A DNA stretch of 47,518 nt. Origin: Planctomycetaceae bacterium (GTDB lineage Bacteria > Planctomycetota > SZUA-567). Every line of letters begins with the position of its first letter. The stretch's first letter is position 1. The stretch lies in contig JAJQBO010000099.1 of NCBI GenBank assembly GCA_021203245.1, positions 1 to 47,518 on the forward strand, written 5' to 3'. The position numbers and the translations under genes are program-made. Below, piece by piece: positions 8,951-16,878 of the stretch. The notes beneath the pieces are model-generated. The model saw only the letters and a list, made by a program, of their open reading frames with translations, made no database searches and was not told where the DNA came from.

Positions 8951-9330
8951 GGCTATCTCCTTTGGCGGTAAACGGCGGAAACGGTCTCCTCATAAACAAT
9001 CGGACTGCCACTTTTCTAGTGTACTGGCTATTCTGCGGTTAGGCGAACCGTTCCCGCGCCGTGCGGCCGGCGGTGTAAAAACTCTGCACAGCCGTGGCTG
9101 GTGGCGGGTGCGTGGCGGGCGAGCCTAACCTTGTCTGTGAGTGGATGTTAGCCGCTCCGCGAGAGCGCCCGGGACGAGGGTGTACATAAAATGCACATGT
9201 GCACGGCAAACGGCTCAACCGCGACCGGATGTCATATTTATTGCATTGCCGCGTGGTTTGTGGTAGCATCGCGTCGTGTGTTCTCGCTTCTTTTTTCGTG
9301 TATTACTGGCCGATTGGCGAAAATTCCTTT
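8951..9330. other. Divergent intergenic region between UroD-like and MlaE genes
   Basis: These 380 bases hold the starts of two divergent transcripts. On the minus side I see a good ribosome site but no convincing promoter. On the plus side there is a fair promoter at 9241-9269. A perfect 12-bp palindrome TGCACATGTGCA lies at 9192-9203. GGTTAGGC (9037-9044) is matched by its complement GCCTAACC (9123-9130). I see no credible coding sequence. Confidence 0.6.
9241..9269 (+). promoter_or_regulatory. Predicted sigma-70-type promoter for MlaE permease
   Basis: TTGCAT (9241-9246), a 17-base spacer, and TAGCAT (9264-9269). The implied transcription start near 9276 leaves a leader of about 55 bases before the ATG at 9331. 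This supports that start over the upstream in-frame ATG at 9199. Confidence 0.5.
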
Positions 9331-10152
9331 ATGGTGCGAGTCGTTTACGCGCTCGGGAACTGGACGCTCGAGGCAATCCTCAGCGTCGGGGAAATTACCC
9401 TGCTGTTCCTGCGCTGCCTCTATCTTCTCCCGACGCGGGGCCTGCGCTTTCGCCGGGAGATCGTCACCCAGCTCTACTTTATCGGCGTGGGCAGCCTCTC
9501 CGTCGTCGTGACGACCGGCGTTTTCGCCGGCGCGGTGTTCGCCTATACCCTCTACAACCAACTGGTGGCCCTGGGCGTCGGCAGTTGGGCTGGCGCGTTC
9601 ATGGCCAAGATGCTGACCTGGCATTTCGGCCCGGTACTGATCGGCCTGGTCCTGGCCGGCCGCGTCGGTTGCGCCATCACCGCCGAAATCGGCACCATGA
9701 GCGTCACCGAACAGGTCGACGCGCTGCGCGGCTTCGGTGTCAGCCCGGTGTCGTACCTGGTGATGCCCCGCGTCATCGCCGCCATCGTTATGGCCCCAAT
9801 CCTGACCGCTGTGGCGATTTTCGTCGGCCTGCTCGCCGGCATTGGGATGATAACCTGGGTCATGGGGGGCGAAGCGCACTACCAGTGGGTACAGATTGAA
9901 GCGATCATGATCCCCTACGACTATGTGCAGGGGCTGGTGAAGGGGCTGGTGTTCGGCGTGGTCATCGCGCTGATCTGCTGCCGCAACGGCCTTGCCACCC
10001 GCGGCGGGGCGGAAGGGGTCGGGCTGGCCACCACCTCGGCGAATGTGTCGTCATGCATTTGCATCCTGGTGATCAACCTGTGGCTGTCGGTGGTGCTGAC
10101 CCATCTGCAGCCGCTGTGGGATGGGTTTATTGCCCGGGTGGCCGGGATGTAG
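9331..10152 (+). CDS. MlaE-family ABC permease
   Basis: A 273-residue membrane protein of the MlaE/YrbE permease family, which moves phospholipids or other lipids between inner and outer membrane in Gram-negative bacteria. The family hallmark region reads GRVGCAITAEIGTMSVTEQ, then VDALRGFGVSPVSYLVMPRV, about residues 107-146 from the start used here. About five membrane segments are visible. I prefer ATG at 9331 because the encoded length then fits the usual 255-270 and a promoter lies just upstream; an in-frame ATG at 9199 would add an unlikely cysteine-rich leader. The usual partners MlaF (ATPase) and MlaD (substrate binding) are not in this window, so this copy stands alone and is followed by a strong terminator. 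Confidence 0.88.
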   Translation: MVRVVYALGNWTLEAILSVGEITLLFLRCLYLLPTRGLRFRREIVTQLYFIGVGSLSVVVTTGVFAGAVFAYTLYNQLVALGVGSWAGAFMAKMLTWHFGPVLIGLVLAGRVGCAITAEIGTMSVTEQVDALRGFGVSPVSYLVMPRVIAAIVMAPILTAVAIFVGLLAGIGMITWVMGGEAHYQWVQIEAIMIPYDYVQGLVKGLVFGVVIALICCRNGLATRGGAEGVGLATTSANVSSCICILVINLWLSVVLTHLQPLWDGFIARVAGM

Positions 10153-10170
10153 AGTGGTTGTGGATTCGAT

Positions 10171-10211
10171 AAAAAGCGCCCTCATTTGATGGAATGGGGG
10201 CGCTTTTTTTT
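10171..10211 (+). terminator. Rho-independent terminator after MlaE gene
   Basis: AAAAAGCGCCC (from 10171) pairs with GGGCGC TTTTTTT (10198-10211) around the loop TCATTTGATGGAATG. The A-run on one side and T-run on the other allow it to work in both directions, so it could also stop transcripts arriving from the HPRT gene on the minus strand. Confidence 0.85.
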
Positions 10212-10239
10212 GTGGCGTTGTACGGTTGAGTGGGAGCTC

Positions 10240-10276
10240 CCCCTCACCCCAGCCCTCTCCCCGAGGGGAGAGGGGG
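10240..10276. repeat. CCCTCACCCC palindromic repeat, copy 1
   Basis: CCCTCACCCCAGCCCTCTCC followed by CCGAGGGGAGAGGGG. The second part is a perfect hairpin of CCCTCTCCCC and GGGGAGAGGG around GA. A near-identical copy lies at 24168-24202. Repeats of this kind are widespread between genes in many Gram-negative genomes. Here it lies downstream of the HPRT stop. Confidence 0.8.
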
Positions 10277-10302
10277 ACTGCTTTTCCTCTTTCCAGGCGT
10301 TT

Positions 10303-10857
10303 TTACTCTGTTACGACGCTCTTTGTGTCGACCTCGTAGATGCCGGGCAGGGTGCGGTATTTGTCCGCGTAGTCGAGGCCGTAACCGACGAGGAAGCCGT
10401 CGTCCAGGGTGAAGCCGACGTAATCCAGCGGCACATGGGTCTGGCGGCGGCCCTGCTTGTCGACGGCGACCGCTATCTTCAACGACGCCGGGTTTCGCTT
10501 CTGCAGGTGCTCGATAAGCCAGAACAGGGTCAGCCCGGCGTCGGCGATGTCCTCGACCACCAGGACGTGCCTGCCCTGAATCTCCTTTTCCAGATTCTTC
10601 AGCATCACCACCTCGGCCATGGAGGTGTCGCGGTCCTGGTAGCTGGAGAGACGGATAAAGTCGACCTCGACCGGCAGATCGCCGACCGCTCGGAGCAGGT
10701 CGGCCATAAACACGAACGCCCCGTTCAGGACGCCGATGGCCAGGATCTGCTCTCCCGGCTTCAGGACCCCTTCATAATCGGCCCTGATGGCGGCGGCCAA
10801 CGCGTCGACCCGCGCGGCAATGGCCTCGGGTCCGTAGAGTAATGTCTTGTCTGGCAT
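10303..10857 (-). CDS. hpt: Hypoxanthine phosphoribosyltransferase
   Basis: A 184-residue type-I phosphoribosyltransferase, the normal length for bacterial HPRT. It converts hypoxanthine or guanine plus PRPP to IMP or GMP for purine salvage in the cytosol. The PRPP-binding signature appears as VLVVEDIADAGLTL (about residues 97-110). The early VLNGAFVFMADLLR is the pyrophosphate loop region. The late VPLDYVGFTLDDGFLVGYGLDY is the base-specific C-terminal part. The start follows AAGAAATGCC after a GAGGAAG-like ribosome site. Longer in-frame readings upstream overlap the symporter and are shadows. It is downstream of the symporter gene, separated by a strong terminator, so it probably has its own promoter. 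Confidence 0.93.
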   Translation of the reverse strand: MPDKTLLYGPEAIAARVDALAAAIRADYEGVLKPGEQILAIGVLNGAFVFMADLLRAVGDLPVEVDFIRLSSYQDRDTSMAEVVMLKNLEKEIQGRHVLVVEDIADAGLTLFWLIEHLQKRNPASLKIAVAVDKQGRRQTHVPLDYVGFTLDDGFLVGYGLDYADKYRTLPGIYEVDTKSVVTE

Positions 10858-10944
10858 TTCTTCCTCACCTCTTCCTGAGTGCGTGCCGCCCACCCGGACG
10901 GCCGCCCAAAGCCTACCGGTTTTGCCCCCCGGGATCAACCCATG

Positions 10945-10972
10945 AAAAAGCGCCGCCCACGGCGGGCGGCGC
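10945..10972 (-). terminator. Rho-independent terminator after symporter gene
   Basis: Read on the minus strand, GCGCCGCCC pairs with GGGCGGCGC around the loop GCCGT and is followed by TTTTT. It lies 23 bases past the stop of the symporter gene and separates it from HPRT. Confidence 0.85.
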
Positions 10973-10994
10973 GGTTGTCTGGAACGACCCGTCG

Positions 10995-12461
10995 TTATTT
11001 CGCGTCGGGCGGCAATTCCACCGTCTCGACCTTGGGCGGCATCAGGTACGAGAAGATGATAAACGCGATCAACGCGCAAACCAGGCCGGGGATGACCGCC
11101 TGCTGCTCCCAGCCGAAAAAGCCCACCGGGCTGAGGCGGCGTTCGTACAGGACCGACACGATCGAGCCGACGATCAGGGCGGCGATGGAGCCGGCGTTCG
11201 ACGACTTCGGCCAGTAGTGGCCGAGAATGTACGGGAAGAACGCGCTGGCGGCCCGAAGCGTGAACGAGAACATCAGCAGGCTGATGATGCTCGTCGCCGA
11301 CAAGGCGACAATCAGGCTGAACACGCCGACCAGGACCATGACCAACTGGGTGACGCGCATGACTTCCTTGTCGCTGGCGTTCTTCTTGATGAACTGCTTG
11401 TAGATGTCGTTCGCGAAAATGGACCCGGCTCCCAGCATGTCCGAGTCGGCCGACGACATGGTGGCGGAAATGACGCCGGCGAACAGCAGGCCGACGATGA
11501 TGGCCGGCATGGTCAGGCTGGCGAGAACCGGCAGCGAATAGCGCGCGCCCTCGTGCAGGAGCGTGTCCTTGTCGACCATGTCCATATTCACCAGGGCCAG
11601 CATGACAATGCCGAGGATGGTGGGGATAAAGGCGTATATCGCGTTGATGATGGCGGCGATGATGGAACCATGCATAGCGGCCTTGCCGTCGCGGGCCGAG
11701 TAGTAGCGGGCGACCGCTTCCTGGCCGACGGTGAAGGTGGCGACATACATGACGACAAGCGCGATGATGGCCTTGCCTCCGCCGATGCCGGAGAAGAGGT
11801 CGAACGCCTCGGGCGGCACGTTGGCGACGACCTGGTCCCAGCCGCCGGCGAAATTGAGCGCAAAGGGAATGGCGACCGCCATGCCGACGACGATCAGGCC
11901 GACCTGGACAAAGTCGGTGATGGCCACGGACCACATGCCGCCCAGTACCGCGTAGATGGTGACGATGGCGGCGACGCTGATCAGGGCCGTCTTCCAGCTC
12001 AGCCCCAGCATCACCGAGACGATGGTCGCCGACGCCATGAACTGACCGGCAGTCAGGCCGATAAGCGGCAGGAACATGGTGATGGAGGTAAAGACGCCGG
12101 CGGTCGGGCCGTAGCGGCGGCGGAAATACTCGGGCACGGTGCGGACGCCGGAATTGCGGATCTTCGGCGCAAGAAACGTGAGAATGACGAACGCCACGCC
12201 CATCGTCATCACATACCACGACGCGCTCAGGCCCCATTGCGCCCGGCCGAGCATGGAGGCGTTTTCGACAACGCCCAGCGAACTGCCGCCGCCGATTTCC
12301 GTCGCGGCTAGGGTGCCTGCCATGAGAATCGGCCCCATGCGGCGTCCGGCGACCATGAAATCGGACGAATCCTTGATGCGCAACGATGCATAATAGCCGA
12401 TGCCCAGCATCACGGCCATATGGGCCACGACAATGACCACAACTGTTACCTGTACATGCAT
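10995..12461 (-). CDS. Sodium:solute symporter family protein
   Basis: A 488-residue polytopic membrane protein of the SSS (SLC5-like) family, with about 13 hydrophobic segments. ATEIGGGSSLG (near residue 52) is the glycine-rich first-helix signature, and SADSDMLGAGSIFANDIYK (about 345-363) matches the conserved region around helix 8 that lines the sodium site. Members take up sugars, amino acids, carboxylates or vitamins with sodium. The start at 12461 has an ideal AGGAGG ribosome site; a longer in-frame reading to 12587 lacks one. It is divergent from the molybdopterin oxidoreductase at 12783 across a 321-bp gap, so it might import that enzyme's substrate, but this is only positional. Confidence 0.9.
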   Translation of the reverse strand: MHVQVTVVVIVVAHMAVMLGIGYYASLRIKDSSDFMVAGRRMGPILMAGTLAATEIGGGSSLGVVENASMLGRAQWGLSASWYVMTMGVAFVILTFLAPKIRNSGVRTVPEYFRRRYGPTAGVFTSITMFLPLIGLTAGQFMASATIVSVMLGLSWKTALISVAAIVTIYAVLGGMWSVAITDFVQVGLIVVGMAVAIPFALNFAGGWDQVVANVPPEAFDLFSGIGGGKAIIALVVMYVATFTVGQEAVARYYSARDGKAAMHGSIIAAIINAIYAFIPTILGIVMLALVNMDMVDKDTLLHEGARYSLPVLASLTMPAIIVGLLFAGVISATMSSADSDMLGAGSIFANDIYKQFIKKNASDKEVMRVTQLVMVLVGVFSLIVALSATSIISLLMFSFTLRAASAFFPYILGHYWPKSSNAGSIAALIVGSIVSVLYERRLSPVGFFGWEQQAVIPGLVCALIAFIIFSYLMPPKVETVELPPDAK

Positions 12462-12782
12462 ATCGCTCCTCCTGTTTTGCGGTGGAAATCCAAAGAATGG
12501 CTGCGGAGTAGTAGACCGAAACGCGCCCCCCATGACGGTTGCGTTTCGTGCGGTGATTATCGGTTGACGAGCTGGCGATGGCGGCAATTGATTGTCGGCG
12601 GCCGCTAATTTCGCTGCAACGGTGTGGCGATCTTAACGGTCCGTTCCGGCGGCAGGCACATAGTATCGTTCAATAAAAAAAGGCAAGCTAAAAGATTTTT
12701 AGATCCGCCCGCCCGCGATCGGCTTCCGGCCGGGTAAAAACATGGTATACTGCCGGAGTATACCCAGCCGCAAGGAGCGCCA
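12462..12782. other. Divergent intergenic region, symporter and molybdoenzyme
   Basis: Besides the promoter and operator described at 12744-12764, the region contains a short palindrome CTAAAAGATTTTTAG (12688-12702) after an A7 run. I see no convincing promoter for the symporter side and no small gene. Confidence 0.5.
12744..12764 (+). promoter_or_regulatory. Palindromic operator overlapping a -10 box
   Basis: Perfect inverted arms GGTATACT (12744-12751) and AGTATACC (12757-12764) are separated by GCCGG. Each arm contains GTATAC. The left arm includes TATACT (12746-12751), a good -10 hexamer; the -35 region is weak (TTCCGG, 12724-12729). A repressor bound here would block the promoter. GTATAC cores are typical of GntR/FadR-type operators such as those of UxuR and ExuR. 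The ribosome site AAGGAG follows at 12772. Confidence 0.6.
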
Positions 12783-14801
12783 ATGCCAGACCAGACCGTT
12801 ATCCGCCGTTCCGCCTGTCCCTACGACTGCCCAGACACCTGCGGCCTGCTGGTGGAGGTGGCGGGCGACAGGGTGGTCGGGGTGCGGGGCGATCCCGACC
12901 ATCCCGTCACCCGGGGGTTCCTCTGCCGCAAGATGAGCCACTACGAGCGCTCCATCAACCACCCGAAACGCCTGCTCCGCCCCATGAAACGGGTCGGGCC
13001 GAAGGGCGAGGCGAGGTTCGCGGCGCTATCGTGGGACGAGGCCCTGGACACTATCGCCTCGCGCTGGAAGGCGATACTCGCCTCGGACGGGGCCGAAGCC
13101 ATCCTGCCCTATTCGTACTCGGGCGTGATGAGCGCCATCGGCCGCCACGGCGGCATCGCCTTCTTCAACAAGCTGGGCGGGTCGGGCCTGATTCGCACCC
13201 TCTGTTCGGCAGGCAAGGGGGCCGGCTGGGCCGCGCTGATGGGCGGCAGCGCCGACCTCGACCCGCGCGAAATGACCCGGAGCACGTTTATCCTTATCTG
13301 GGGGTCGGACGTGCCGGCGACCCGGCTGCATTGTATGCCCGATATTCAGGCGGCGCGGCAACGCGGCGTGCCGGTCGTGCTCATTGAAACCTACGCCAGC
13401 CCCGCGTCGGCCCTCGCCGACGAGACCATCCTCGTCAACCCCGGTTCCGACGGGGCGCTCGCCCTCGCCATGATGCAGGTGCTGGTTGCCGAAGGGCTGG
13501 CGGACCGGGATTTTCTCGACGCCCATACGGTCGGGTGGCGGGAGTTCGAACCGACGCTGGCCGACTACACGCCGGAGGCGGTGAGCGGGGTGGTCGGGCT
13601 GTCGGCCGAGGCGATTCGCGACCTGGCGCGCCGCTACGGCCGCGCGGCCGCGCCGGTCATCCTTTTCGGCTCCGGCCCGAGCCGCCGCCGCAACGGCGCG
13701 ATGAACTGCCGCTGCGTGGCGCTGCTCCCCGCCGTCGTCGGGGCGTGGGCCAAGCCGGGCGGCGGCACGGTCGGCTTCGGACCCGCTCCGTCGCCTGTCA
13801 ACGGGGCGGTTATCACCAGGCCGGATTTTCTCGAGCAGCCGGTGCGGAACATCAATTGCAACTGCCTGGCCGCCACCCTGGCGGACGCGACCCTCGCGCC
13901 GCCGGTCCGCTCGCTGTACGTCTATGGGTCCAACCCGGCGGCGGTGGTCGGCAACCAGCAGGCCTTGCTGCGCCAACTCGGGCGCGACGACCTGTTCACG
14001 GTCGTGCACGAGCGCTTCATGACCGACACCGCCCGCTACGCCGACATCGTCCTGCCCGCCACCTTCTCGGTGGAGCAGGCGGACATCCACACCTGCTACG
14101 GCTACCGCACCCTCATGATCTCCCGTGCCGCCGTGCCGCCGCCGGGCGAATGCCGGTCCAACTGGAACACCTTCCGCGCCCTCGCCGGAATGTTGGGCCT
14201 GGACGACCCGTACTTCCGCCGGACCGAGGAGGAGATGGTCGAGCATGTGCTGGAAAATTCGCCCGCCCTCCGGACCATGCTGGACGACGCCGGCTGGGCC
14301 GCCCTGCGCGAAGGCAGGGCGGTCGATCTGCAGGTCGAGGCGCCGCCGGTTTTCAAGACCGCGAGCGGGAAAATTGAAATCCTCAACCCCGCCCTGGACG
14401 AGCCGCTCCCCCGCTATCTCCCGGTGGAGGAGGACCCGTATCCGCTCCGCCTCGTCGCCGCGCCGTCCGCCCATACCCTCAACTCCACCTTTACGGAACG
14501 GGAAGACCTGGTGGCGGCGCGCGGGCCGCAGACGCTGCGCATGAGTGAGCACGACGCGGCGGCGCGGGGCATCCGCGACGGCGACGAGATCCTCTGCTGC
14601 AACGAACTCGCCGAAGTGCGCTGCATCGCGACTATCGCAGACGTCAAACCCGGGACTGTGGTTTCTGTCGGGGTGTTCAGCGCCAAAGCCGCCCCCGGCG
14701 GGTTGACCGCCAACGCCCTGGTGCGGGAACGGATTTCCGATTTGGGCGAAGCCACCACCCTCAACGACAACGGGGTGGAGGTGCGGCCGTTTACGGCATG
14801 A
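12783..14801 (+). CDS. Molybdopterin oxidoreductase, single subunit, substrate unknown
   Basis: A 672-residue enzyme of the DMSO-reductase superfamily. C12, C16, C20 and C48 (C-x3-C-x3-C-x27-C) form the N-terminal iron-sulfur site. The molybdopterin domain follows (about 55-530), with FILIWGSDVPATR and SLYVYGSNPAAVVGNQ typical of the dinucleotide-binding folds. The C-terminal beta-barrel domain (about 560-672) contains GIRDGDEILCCN. The position of the metal ligand is uncertain; the cysteine in LCSAGKGAGW (about residue 141) is a candidate. There is no twin-arginine signal, so it should be cytosolic. No electron-transfer subunit is adjacent; the gene is transcribed alone, divergent from a solute symporter. 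Related cytosolic single-subunit enzymes include oxidoreductases and the non-redox acetylene hydratase, so the reaction stays open. Confidence 0.88.
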   Translation: MPDQTVIRRSACPYDCPDTCGLLVEVAGDRVVGVRGDPDHPVTRGFLCRKMSHYERSINHPKRLLRPMKRVGPKGEARFAALSWDEALDTIASRWKAILASDGAEAILPYSYSGVMSAIGRHGGIAFFNKLGGSGLIRTLCSAGKGAGWAALMGGSADLDPREMTRSTFILIWGSDVPATRLHCMPDIQAARQRGVPVVLIETYASPASALADETILVNPGSDGALALAMMQVLVAEGLADRDFLDAHTVGWREFEPTLADYTPEAVSGVVGLSAEAIRDLARRYGRAAAPVILFGSGPSRRRNGAMNCRCVALLPAVVGAWAKPGGGTVGFGPAPSPVNGAVITRPDFLEQPVRNINCNCLAATLADATLAPPVRSLYVYGSNPAAVVGNQQALLRQLGRDDLFTVVHERFMTDTARYADIVLPATFSVEQADIHTCYGYRTLMISRAAVPPPGECRSNWNTFRALAGMLGLDDPYFRRTEEEMVEHVLENSPALRTMLDDAGWAALREGRAVDLQVEAPPVFKTASGKIEILNPALDEPLPRYLPVEEDPYPLRLVAAPSAHTLNSTFTEREDLVAARGPQTLRMSEHDAAARGIRDGDEILCCNELAEVRCIATIADVKPGTVVSVGVFSAKAAPGGLTANALVRERISDLGEATTLNDNGVEVRPFTA

Positions 14802-14854
14802 TTCAGGGAACTTCATACAAACATACAGGATAGAATAATTCCAAAAAAATGCAG

Positions 14855-14883
14855 TTGACCAACGCTCCGGCATGGGGTATTGT
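14855..14883 (+). promoter_or_regulatory. Predicted promoter of racemase-TRAP-transketolase operon
   Basis: TTGACC (14855-14860), a 17-base spacer and TATTGT (14878-14883). The predicted start near 14890 leaves a leader of about 43 bases before the ATG at 14933. The leader contains CATACGTCCTACGTTGTAC, whose partial symmetry could bind the operon's own FadR-type regulator. Confidence 0.6.
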
Positions 14884-14932
14884 CAATATCATACGTCCTA
14901 CGTTGTACATTGGCCTTGACGGAGCATATGGT

Positions 14933-15598
14933 ATGAAAATTGCCGTTGTCTATACCTCGACCACCCCGAAACTTGTCGCCGGCGTTACCGACGCGTTGCA
15001 GGCCGAACTCGCCGGCATGCCGGCCGAAATCTTGTCCTACCAGGACGCCAGCATCCTCCAGGAAGCGCGCGACAACAACGGCCTCACCCCCGGTCTGTGC
15101 GCCCGCCTCCTCGACCTCTACGAACAGGGACGCCGCGACGGGGCGGACATCATCCTCAACATCTGCTCGTCGGTCGGCGAGGTCGCCCGGCGCGCCAAGC
15201 CGCTGTACGAACTCTGCGGCATCCCCTTTATCCGCATCGACGAAGACATGGCCAGGGCGGCGGTCGCGGCAGGCGCGCGCATCGGCGTCGTCGCCACCCT
15301 GCCCACCACCCTGAACCCGACCAAGGAACTGGTGCAGCAGTGCGCCGACGCGGCGGGTAAAAAAGTGGAACTGGTCGACGCCCTCGCCGACGGCGCGTTC
15401 GGCCTCGACCAGGACGGCTTTAGGCAAAAACTCATAGACACGGGCCGCCTCGTCGCGGACAGGGTCGACGTCCTCCTCTTTGCCCAGGGCTCGATGGCCT
15501 ATGCGGAAGGGGACGTCGCGGCGGCGTTGGGAAAACCGGTGTTTTCGAGTATCCGCTTCGGCGCGAAAGCGGTGGCGGAAGCGGCGAAAAAACGTTAG
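14933..15598 (+). CDS. Asp/Glu/hydantoin racemase-fold protein
   Basis: A 221-residue member of the Asp/Glu racemase superfamily, whose enzymes use one or two active-site cysteines to remove and return a proton next to a carboxylate, or to decarboxylate malonates. The first cysteine is present as C78 in LNICSSVGEV. At the second position the sequence is LLFAQGSMAYAE with no cysteine, so a classical two-base racemase is unlikely. Start ATG 14933 follows GGAG at 14920; a longer reading from 14849 would cover the promoter. It opens the operon that continues with a TRAP transporter, a TIM-barrel isomerase and a split transketolase, which points to a role in preparing an imported hydroxy- or keto-acid. 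Substrate unknown. Confidence 0.82.
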   Translation: MKIAVVYTSTTPKLVAGVTDALQAELAGMPAEILSYQDASILQEARDNNGLTPGLCARLLDLYEQGRRDGADIILNICSSVGEVARRAKPLYELCGIPFIRIDEDMARAAVAAGARIGVVATLPTTLNPTKELVQQCADAAGKKVELVDALADGAFGLDQDGFRQKLIDTGRLVADRVDVLLFAQGSMAYAEGDVAAALGKPVFSSIRFGAKAVAEAAKKR

Positions 15599-15620
15599 CG
15601 AGGGTCACAAGGAGAACGAG

Positions 15621-16604
15621 ATGAAAAGAATGATTGCCGTGGCGCTGTGTTGCGCGTTCCTGTCCCTGACCGCGATGGCGGGCCAGCCGTTGGTCTTCAA
15701 GATCGGCTTCAGCACCAACCTCGAAGACCCGCGCGCCCTCGCCGCCCTGGAATTCAAAAAGGAGATCGAGGAAAAGTCCGGCGGCCTGCTTTCGGCCGAA
15801 CTGTATCCGTCCGGCCAGCTCGGCGGCGACGCCGCCCTCATCGAAGCCATGAGCCTCGACTCGGGCACCGTCGACATCATCATCACCGACGCCTCCAACT
15901 TCGCCACCTATGAACCGAAGATGGGCGTCTCGGCCCTGCCGTTCAACTTCGCCACCTACGAGGACGCTTGGGCGTTCATGGACTCGGACGTCGAAAAGGG
16001 CGTCGAGGCGCTCCTGGTCGACCAGGGGATGCGCGTCCTCGCCGCCTACTGCAACGGCTTCCGCTGCGTCACCACCTCGAAGGTCCAGGTCAACACCCCG
16101 GTCGACATGCAGGGCCTCCTCATCCGCACCCCCGAGAACCCGGTCATCATGGCCACCATGCGCGCCCTGGGCGCGAATCCGCAGCCGCTGGCCTTCTCCG
16201 AACTGTACATGGCCCTGCAGCAGGGGACCTACGACGCGCAGGAAAACCCGATTCCGGTCATCTACAACAACAAGCTCTACGAAGTGCAGAAATACCTCTC
16301 CATCACCAACCACATCTATTCCGGCATGTGCTTCACCATCGCCGAAGGGGTGTGGAACCGCCTGTCGGACGAACAGAAAACCATCGTCGAAACAGCGGCG
16401 AAGAATTCTTCCGCGTTCAATAGAAAACTGAACAAGCAGATGGCGGATGATTTCGTGGGCGAACTGGAAAGGTCGGGCATGACCATCATCACCCCCGACC
16501 TCGCCCCGTTCATGCAGGCTACCGAAAGCGTGTACGAGAGCACCAAAAACGTCTACGGCGACGCGCTGTTGAAGAGTTTGGCCGAGTGGAAGGCTGGGCG
16601 GTAG
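15621..16604 (+). CDS. dctP: TRAP transporter solute-binding protein DctP
   Basis: A 327-residue periplasmic protein with the signal peptide MKRMIAVALCCAFLSLTAMA. The TRAP-family core reads LLIRTPENPVIMATMRALGA followed by PLAFSELYMALQQGTYDAQE. R169 in IRTPENP is the conserved arginine that in characterised DctP proteins pairs with the substrate's carboxylate (or sulfonate) group, so the ligand is probably an anion. It delivers this solute to the DctQ-DctM membrane unit, which uses the sodium gradient. The ribosome site AAGGAG is ideal. It is 22 bases after the racemase gene, but 274 bases with two repeats separate it from dctQ. Confidence 0.95.
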   Translation: MKRMIAVALCCAFLSLTAMAGQPLVFKIGFSTNLEDPRALAALEFKKEIEEKSGGLLSAELYPSGQLGGDAALIEAMSLDSGTVDIIITDASNFATYEPKMGVSALPFNFATYEDAWAFMDSDVEKGVEALLVDQGMRVLAAYCNGFRCVTTSKVQVNTPVDMQGLLIRTPENPVIMATMRALGANPQPLAFSELYMALQQGTYDAQENPIPVIYNNKLYEVQKYLSITNHIYSGMCFTIAEGVWNRLSDEQKTIVETAAKNSSAFNRKLNKQMADDFVGELERSGMTIITPDLAPFMQATESVYESTKNVYGDALLKSLAEWKAGR

Positions 16605-16675
16605 ACAGAGTCTCACCCGCATGGCAGCGACGAGTAGCGCACAAATCTGCCCCACTCGATCCGTAAAAAACCGTC

Positions 16676-16695
16676 ATCCCCGCGTACGCGGGGAT
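16676..16695. repeat. Perfect 20-bp GC palindrome
   Basis: ATCCCCGCGTACGCGGGGAT is a perfect palindrome preceded by CCGTC and followed by CCAGCGG. It belongs with the CCCGCG-type repeats at 3596-3613, 7590-7616 and 22101-22130. It lies between dctP and dctQ. Confidence 0.85.
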
Positions 16696-16752
16696 CCAGC
16701 GGACGGATCAATGAGGGAACGTTTTCTTCTACTATGTGATTCGTACAGTATG

Positions 16753-16821
16753 CGGGTATGTACCACCGTTCCTTTCTCGATCTGCCCGCTGGGCCCACGC
16801 GTTCGCGGGGGTGACGGGGTT
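16753..16821. repeat. Dispersed 69-bp GC-rich repeat, copy 2
   Basis: Nearly identical to 3555-3623, including the palindrome around CGCGTTCGCGGGGG. Here it lies inside an operon, between the TRAP binding-protein gene and the small permease gene, so it will be transcribed and could fold as a hairpin that lowers expression of the membrane subunits relative to the binding protein. Confidence 0.85.
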
Positions 16822-16878
16822 ATGGCTGCGAGTGGGGGTGGGTGTGGTTGATAAATCTCACGGCTTCGGAGGAAGCGC

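Noticed and set aside
10303-12237. A 644-residue frame joining the HPRT to a long N-terminal extension
   Set aside because: The extension is the shadow of the symporter gene in another frame and crosses a strong terminator; HPRT has a normal length from its own start.
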